Source: Quercus robur (lineage: Eukaryota; Streptophyta; Magnoliopsida; Fagales; Fagaceae). Taken from it: DNA of 64,000 nucleotides. Of this stretch, positions 58,403-64,000 are shown one piece after another. The notes beneath the pieces are model-generated. The model ran no database searches, was not told the origin of the DNA, and saw only the letters and a list, made by a program, of their open reading frames with translations. The stretch is from assembly GCF_932294415.1 (NCBI RefSeq), contig NC_065539.1:48999501-49063500 (forward strand). The letters are read 5' to 3'. The position numbers were made by a program, and so were the translations under genes. How positions within the stretch are numbered: position 1 is the first letter of the stretch; each line of letters begins with the position of its first letter.

Positions 58403-59212
58403 AACAGATTTGAAAGTTTTATGTTGCTTTGGAGGTTTCAAGTTTATTTTGGTCATTCGATAAGTTTAGGGGTATTTTGGTCATTTTGACGAGGTTAATG
58501 GTATTTTAATCATTTCAAATATTTTAAAGGAATTTATGTGATTTTAAATATTTTAAGAGGCATTTGGAGGATTTGATAAAAAAAAAAAAAAATCATATTT
58601 CATCAAAATTGTTTTAGCCACATATTAGTGACGACAATCTTTGTCTTCATTAAAAGATCCCTTATAGCGACGACCGAATTCGTTGCTAATATATAATCTG
58701 CTTCCCTCCAATAATTCCCACCACTTTTTGAGAGTGAAAATTTTACCCTCCATTATATTTAGGTAGATATATTTGCGACGACATGTTGTGTCATCGCTAA
58801 TAGCCTTCTAATAGCGACCACTAATGTGTCATCGCTAATAAATAAAGCATATATATAATATACTTACTATATATTTTTGGCCACATATCTGTGACGAAAC
58901 ATAAGGTCGTCACTAAAGATGATTATTAGCGACGACAGATGTCGTTGTTAAAATAAACCTTATTTTAGCGACGTAAATGTCGTCGCAACAAAATTTATTG
59001 TCGTTGCTAAAAGTTTCCCTCCATTTTCCAAAAGTAAATAAAATTCCCTCCATGGCGTTAGTGACGACTTTTTAGCGACTACCTTAGTGTTGTCGCTACA
59101 ATACATTTATTAGCGATGACCATTTATTATTGTCGCTAATGTATGCCTAATAGTGATGACTTTTTAGTCGTCGCTAAAACATTGGTCGCAAAAGACCAAA
59201 ATTCTTGTAGTG
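58325..59212. repeat. Right end of the 14.3-kb CACTA with subterminal repeats
   Basis: A (TA)n tract (58374-58398) and a TTTTGGTCATT-type short repeat (about 58447-58525) are followed by GTCGTCGCTAA-type motifs in both orientations from about 58620 to the terminus. Confidence 0.8.
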
Positions 59213-59224
59213 AGAATCCTAACA

Positions 59225-60491
59225 AACTCCCCCATGGGTAATTTCTTGACAAAACACTCTTTAATCTCTTTACACCTAGACTAAAGAGATTAAGTCGATG
59301 CACTCGACAAACGTACCTGTGTTTTCTGAAAACATTAAACAGACACATTAAATACATGAGACACAGGCAGTGTTTAAAAAACAAATATCGATCAAGTATA
59401 TCAATAGAGCGTTACAACCCATACTTGACCATACACACCAACAGCCATCAAATATCTACAATGACAAATCAAACATGAGATTGATCATCCAAATATGTTA
59501 AGCATGCATGTAAGAATAACTACCAATTGACTGAATAATAACATGTCCTATAAACATGGTTACACGCACTCAACTAGAGTCAAACCATGGAACAAGTAAC
59601 ACAATGCATAGTAGTGATAAACAAGTTAAGCTCAATGCATAAAACATATGTGCTTCCCATTCGATAAAAGAATAGAAACCTGATTGGAAAGGACAAAATC
59701 CCAAGATCAGACTTATTGTTGTTTCCATCTGCAACTTGTTTGATTAATTATTTCGGTATGCTTCTCATATTTTCTGGCTCATCATGTCATGCATCTTTTG
59801 GAAATTTTTCGTACTGATTAAGCAGATGTCTTATTGTCTTAAATTCCCAAGTGATTGTTTACTTGCTAGATGTAGGGAAAAAGATAATGAAAACTCCAGT
59901 CGTGATTGGAAATTGGACAGGCTTTGCTATTAATAGCATTCTCTTGAAAAGTACAAACTTGCCTATGAATGAGATTGTGACAGAGTGTGGAAGAAAACTT
60001 TCTTGGCAAAGGTAAAAAAACTGAAACAAAGGCTAGACATACCTCTAGCACCAACTCTTTATAGTTTGAAGTTGAACTGCATGAGTAGCTAGGTTTTCCC
60101 GGTGGAACTTAGTTAGCTAATCAATCTACACCATCTAACCACCATAGAAAATAACCTTTCTTGTTCAATTCAAATATGTATAATGTAAGTTTTTTTTGGC
60201 TAAGTCCGTAATGTACGTACTTTCTACCTTATAGCATCATATTCAAAGTCAAATTCAAATCATAGCTACTCTTGTCGAAAATAGCGATGTATGCTTAAAC
60301 AACATAATTGGACTAACATAATGTTGTAGCTGAACCTTATTGCTTATGGATATATTAGTCTATCTCTTTCAGGAAACCCCACCATGGTTCAAGGTCTCTC
60401 CGCGTTTGTTGACCCTATATCTCCAACAAGCATGTTGAACATGAGATAAGTCTAAATAAAACAAGAAACAGATTAGATGCCACTTTGATGA
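59225..60491. repeat. Duplicated flank, copy 2, left part
   Basis: 59225-60410 matches 1569-3229 and 8974-9211 without the MITE, the gag-only element and about 220 bp. 60406-60491 is ancestral sequence that the insert in copy 1 has replaced. No gene was seen. Confidence 0.75.
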
Positions 60492-62228
60492 ACTATTTAG
60501 TCATTAATTTGTAGATATGAGATCGAGCAAGCAACGTTTATTGGACACAACATATGGCACTTGGCGTCTTGGACATGCATTAATATTTCATCCATTTATT
60601 CTAGATAATTAAAACTTCATACAATATTAAAGTATGCAAATGTTGATTAGTTGACCAGGAAAATAAAGAAATAGAGCATTACGTAAATTAAATAGACTGT
60701 CCTCATCAATTTGCACTTATAAGAATTAAGAATATGAGGATCAGGTAATTAATTAATGTGTACTAAAATTTTCAAGCAATCCTTTGAAATTGGAATAAAT
60801 GTATAGAAATGGGCGAGAGGCATCTATTTTTTACCATATCTTTTTGTTTGTATAAGGAAGAAATTATATAGGTTTCCCCACACGCTTTGTGAAAGTATAT
60901 GCTCAGACAAAGCTTTGGATTGGTTCACCCAAAAAATTAAATAAAATAACTGCATGTTTGGTCAATCAAGATTGATTTAGCTAGAGAGCTCCAAGTCACT
61001 CTTTTATTAATGTGTGTGGGGGCTAGTGTTTGAACTTTGAAGTACTGTTTACAAGTGTAACAGAATAAATTCTGAAAGCTTGATTTGATAGAAATGTTGA
61101 ATATAAAATCAATTTGAAAAATTTAACTAAAAGTAACGAAACACAAATAAAAATTTAATTATTATACAAAATATAATGTAACTTAAACTCAATTGTGATG
61201 CAGGATGCAGAAACGTTAAGAAGCAGAACACTTCTCCTTCTAGAAAATAAGAAACAAAACACATTTACTTCTAAACTAACCTTGAATATACAAGGGCCAT
61301 CCTTGAATCTATAAAGAGAAAGAGTTCTAGAATCCACCAGAAAAATAATAAATAAAAGCTAGTCTGAATTTTTATTAATTTCGATAATTCTAAAAAAGAT
61401 TTACAGATTTGAAAGACAAAAAAATGTATTTTAAAATAAACCCTAATTAATACCTAACCATAATAGGAACTAAATTTGACCTAAAAAAAAATATTAAAAA
61501 CATCTAAAAACAAGGAAATAAATGCCATAAATAAAAAATAATGAAAATTACACAAAAGTATCAAAATTAATAAATTACAAAAATTAAATAGTAAATATAG
61601 TCCTACAGCAAATTGAAATTGGGAATTAAAAATTTTCCATGCTTGTTTTTTTTTTTATAAGAAAATTTTTCCATCCTAAACAAGTATACATGCTACATGA
61701 CATTCATACTTGTAATCCATATGTGTAGATACCACATACATACTTTCATCTTGAGAAAATATTCTCTTATACTCATTTTACATCCATAACTTTATACAAA
61801 ATCCATAATTAATGCACTGATTACATATTTTAAAAGTGTGGACATGAAAAAGTGTTTGTGAGAAATAAAAGCCCCTTTCATCTTATATATTACAAACTAA
61901 CAAGCGTATGTAACACTATTCTTCTCATCTCATGTTAGTGTGTAATCTTCAGCAAAAAAAAAAAAAAAAAGTGTAATAGTAAACTTCACATAGACGTGAA
62001 TGTGATGTAGAATGTATATATCCATAACACAATACTTTTTGCCGCCCATGAACTCACCCTAGGTATTCCAACAAGGCAAAGCTAGCTACCCAAGCCTCTC
62101 TTCAATTTTAGGCAGACCAAATCATGAAAGCTCTCTCTATATCAGCTTGCTTGCTCTGTAAATACCCCAAAACTTAGTTGCTACTTACAAGTCCCATAAC
62201 CCAAAAACAAACACCAAAGCGTTCCCAA
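60492..62228 (+). promoter_or_regulatory. Upstream region of DMP gene B
   Basis: 60495-61917 aligns with 19066-20360. About 61918-62125 is unrelated to the matching interval of gene A. Homology returns at the leader (AAAACTTAGTTGCTA, about 62168-62182). The TATATATA of gene A is TGTAAATACC here (about 62157-62166); an alternative CTATATCA lies near 62137. Short minus-strand frames such as 61155-61337 decay between copies and are not genes. Confidence 0.55.
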
Positions 62229-62846
62229 ATGGGTGCCTCAAAGTCCAAGCAAAGCTCTCAGTCGTCTCAGACAACAATCAAAGACAAAACATTATCGGGA
62301 CTAGGCAACCTCATTAGGCTCCTTCCAACAGGTACAGTCTTCTTGTACCAATTCCTCAGCCCTGTCCTATCCAACAATGGCCACTGTGCTACAACCATCT
62401 ACAAGTACCTCACCGCTATTCTTGTCCCTGTGTCTGGCTTGTCTTGCTTCTTTTCTTCATTCACTGATAGTTATGTTGGAGATGATGGGAAAACTCACTA
62501 TGGGGTTGTAACATCGAAGGGTCTTTGGCCCTCGACGGACTCTAAGAACGTGGACTTGTCGGCTTACAAGCTTCGGATTGGGGACTTTGTTCATGGCCTT
62601 TTTGCGCTGTCTATGTTTGGGGTTCTGGCGCTTTTGGACCCAAAAACAGTGGGCTGCTTCTATGCGGTGTCTGATTCGTCGGAGAAGACTTTGCTCAAGG
62701 TGTTTCCTCCAGCTGTTTGTATGGTTTTGAGTGGGCTTTTCATGTTCTTCCCTAACAAACGCCATGGAATTGGATACCCTTCAAGTACTGACTCTTCACA
62801 GGTTTCCAAGTTTGGTGGTAGCGAAGTATCATTGACGAAAGCCTAA
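62229..62846 (+). CDS. DMP: DMP-family (DUF679) membrane protein, paralogue B
   Basis: Intact, intronless, 205 codons. The start MGASKSKQSS aligns with the start of paralogue A and is preferred over a longer frame that lacks an upstream ATG. Four membrane spans lie at about 27-46, 57-79, 118-137 and 157-176, with the same family motifs ([41 protein letters not shown]). Residues 17-116 differ from paralogue A at only 7 of 100 positions, but the TM3-TM4 half (next 78) differs at about 25, and the C-terminal tail (FGGSEVSLTKA) is unrelated. It arose by the local duplication that also copied about 1.7 kb upstream. Role as for paralogue A: membrane protein of a family tied to senescence and membrane remodelling, activity unknown. 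The weakened TATA box and different proximal promoter suggest altered expression. Confidence 0.93.
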   Translation: MGASKSKQSSQSSQTTIKDKTLSGLGNLIRLLPTGTVFLYQFLSPVLSNNGHCATTIYKYLTAILVPVSGLSCFFSSFTDSYVGDDGKTHYGVVTSKGLWPSTDSKNVDLSAYKLRIGDFVHGLFALSMFGVLALLDPKTVGCFYAVSDSSEKTLLKVFPPAVCMVLSGLFMFFPNKRHGIGYPSSTDSSQVSKFGGSEVSLTKA

Positions 62847-63779
62847 GCAAGTTCTGAGTGTGGTTTCTTTGGTTTTTTCTTATTCTGAATTTGTTGCCTT
62901 AAATTCATGTTTCCCTGTTGTATTTACGCGTATGTAGGCCGGGAAGGATATTTCCTTATAGTAGATGTACGTAGAAATCATGTTTGGAAGTGAAAAAAAA
63001 AGGGGTTTGAAATATCACATATATTTGTACTTTTCTCTCCTTCTCGATCTCTCTGTTTATATATGGGTTGGGCTCCTAGTGTAACTTTAATTATAGGTAT
63101 ATAAAATTAAACAAACGCATAAAAGAAATCCATAAAAAAAAAAAAATACCAGGGACACACCACACACACAAAGAAATCAACAAGCCTTCCTTCCCCTCCC
63201 TCTTGAGCACATATCTAGCTCAATCTCTACTCAAATACATTTCAGCTAGCCAATTAATCACCGTACTTAAAAACAATACAAGAATTTCTCTCATTTTCAA
63301 TGTGGTTTTAAATATTTTACTCATTCCTTATTTTCTATATTAACTCACCTATCTTTATATTTATATTATCATATTTAACAATTTTAATTACATAATATTA
63401 AAATGCTACAACAACTTGTTATTAAAACATATTGACAACTAGAGACTGTTATTAGAAACATGTTGACAACTAGAGATAGATTACTCCAGGCTATAAAGGA
63501 TAAGTATGTTGTGAATTCTGCGGAGCTTACGTGGAAGTAGAAGCCGTTTATTTTTTAATGTTCATTTACAAAAAGAATTTAGAAGAAAATCATATAGGTG
63601 TGGCAACTAGGTGGATTGGGTCATAAATAGATTAGATACACAATCACCCATTTATCTATTTATGACTCATATAAATATAAATTAAATTTCATTACCCACC
63701 AAACCCATTATAATTTGGATGGGATCCAACCCACCCATATAGCTCATTATTAGATTTATATATATATACTTACAAATCA
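62847..63779. other. 3' flank of DMP gene B, non-coding
   Basis: The 3' UTR probably occupies the first 150-250 bp. Then AT-rich DNA follows, with a CA-rich tract (about 63155-63170). A block at about 63598-63750 contains repeated short GGGT/ACCC-type phrases around ACCCA, typical of degenerate transposon ends. No gene was seen. Confidence 0.5.
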
Positions 63780-64000
63780 GTGGCGGCTCTAAGATTTTTT
63801 TCTAGGGGTTTCAATAAGAAGATACATCTCACGTAAAATTTGAATCTTATGGTCTAAATGGTTTTCTTATTACAAATTTGTCTAAAGTACATTCTATAGG
63901 TTTATATGACATTTTTCTTAATATAATGAACATGTTAATTGTTGTTGTTAAGTGAATTTTAATTATTACTGTTTAAAATACTTTTTTTATTAGCTTATGA
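63780..64000. mobile_element. Possible hAT-like element end, cut by the window edge
   Basis: CAGTGGCGGCTCTAAGATTT followed by CTAGGGG resembles the hAT ends at 10128 and 13814 (YAGGGGCGGARCTA). Only one end is visible, so no target duplication can be checked. Confidence 0.35.

Larger units (their letters stand above)
44931..59212. mobile_element. Giant non-autonomous CACTA transposon, 14.3 kb
   Basis: The left end CACTACAAGAAATTTGGTC and the right end (reverse complement CACTACAAGAATTTTGGTC) are near-identical. They are flanked by the duplication AGA (44928-44930 and 59213-59215). Duplication copy 1 (about 1555-1560, TTTAAGAATCC) preserves the empty site. Subterminal regions carry many GTCGTCGCTAA / TTAGCGACGAC motifs. 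No transposase was found. The interior holds MITEs, a satellite array and a nested LTR element that together make up most of the length. Confidence 0.93.

Noticed and set aside
62178-62228. N-terminal extension of DMP gene B (17 extra codons)
   Set aside because: It begins at a TTG with no ATG; the ATG at 62229 aligns with the start of paralogue A.

Overview
This window is AT-rich nuclear DNA from a flowering plant, most likely a woody eudicot. The evidence is intron-containing fragments of plant genes, two DMP (DUF679) membrane-protein genes, and dense nested plant transposons: CACTA, hAT, Helitron, Sirevirus-like Copia, TRIM and LARD elements and MITEs. The species cannot be fixed from the sequence. 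Only two genes look intact and host-encoded: DMP paralogue A (20857-21474, +) and DMP paralogue B (62229-62846, +). Both are intronless and encode 205 aa.

The two DMP genes lie at the right ends of the two copies of an old tandem duplication. Copy 1 is 1231-9211 plus 19064-21474. Copy 2 is 44609-44930 plus 59213-60410 plus 60492-62846. Aligning the copies by eye gives pre-insertion sites for several elements: a MITE (1803-2250) and a gag-only LTR element (3235-8968, target duplication AATTC) in copy 1, and a 14.3-kb CACTA element (44931-59212, target duplication AGA) in copy 2. A 9.8-kb rearranged insert (9249-19063) sits in copy 1.

That 9.8-kb insert carries partial exons and introns of four unrelated host genes, all on the + strand: a DnaJ protein, a VIK-type kinase, pantothenate kinase 2 and a ZMAT2/Snu23-like zinc-finger protein. 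Its ends are rich in GCGGCTATA-type subterminal repeats, and its left junction is a near-perfect 74-bp palindrome made from flanking host DNA. It also holds two hAT elements (10128-10397, 13814-15299) and a solo LTR (10624-11455).

From 22.7 to 36 kb there is a Tourist-like MITE, then a Helitron-like element (about 22946-35353) with a LINE fragment and an orphan first exon. A 7.1-kb CACTA element (26481-33546, target duplication TGT) is nested in the Helitron. It carries the C-terminal part of a TNP2-type transposase on the minus strand and a nearly complete tnpA-like gene on the plus strand. Next come a hAT MITE (35416-35852), a 3.7-kb CACTA (36655-40325) that keeps one transposase exon and a GC-rich minisatellite, and a cluster of TRIM-type mini-retrotransposons in both orientations (40362-43090).

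The 14.3-kb CACTA (44931-59212) shows no transposase. It holds MITEs, about ten copies of a roughly 315-bp satellite (49199-52290) and a very young, non-coding LTR element (52774-58319). That LTR element has LTRs differing at only three sites seen by eye, and internal 81-bp and 78-bp tandem repeats.

The window is therefore mostly a transposon nest between two duplicated membrane-protein genes. I found no rRNA, tRNA or CRISPR feature and no multi-gene host pathway. All identifications rest on motif reading by eye, without database searches.
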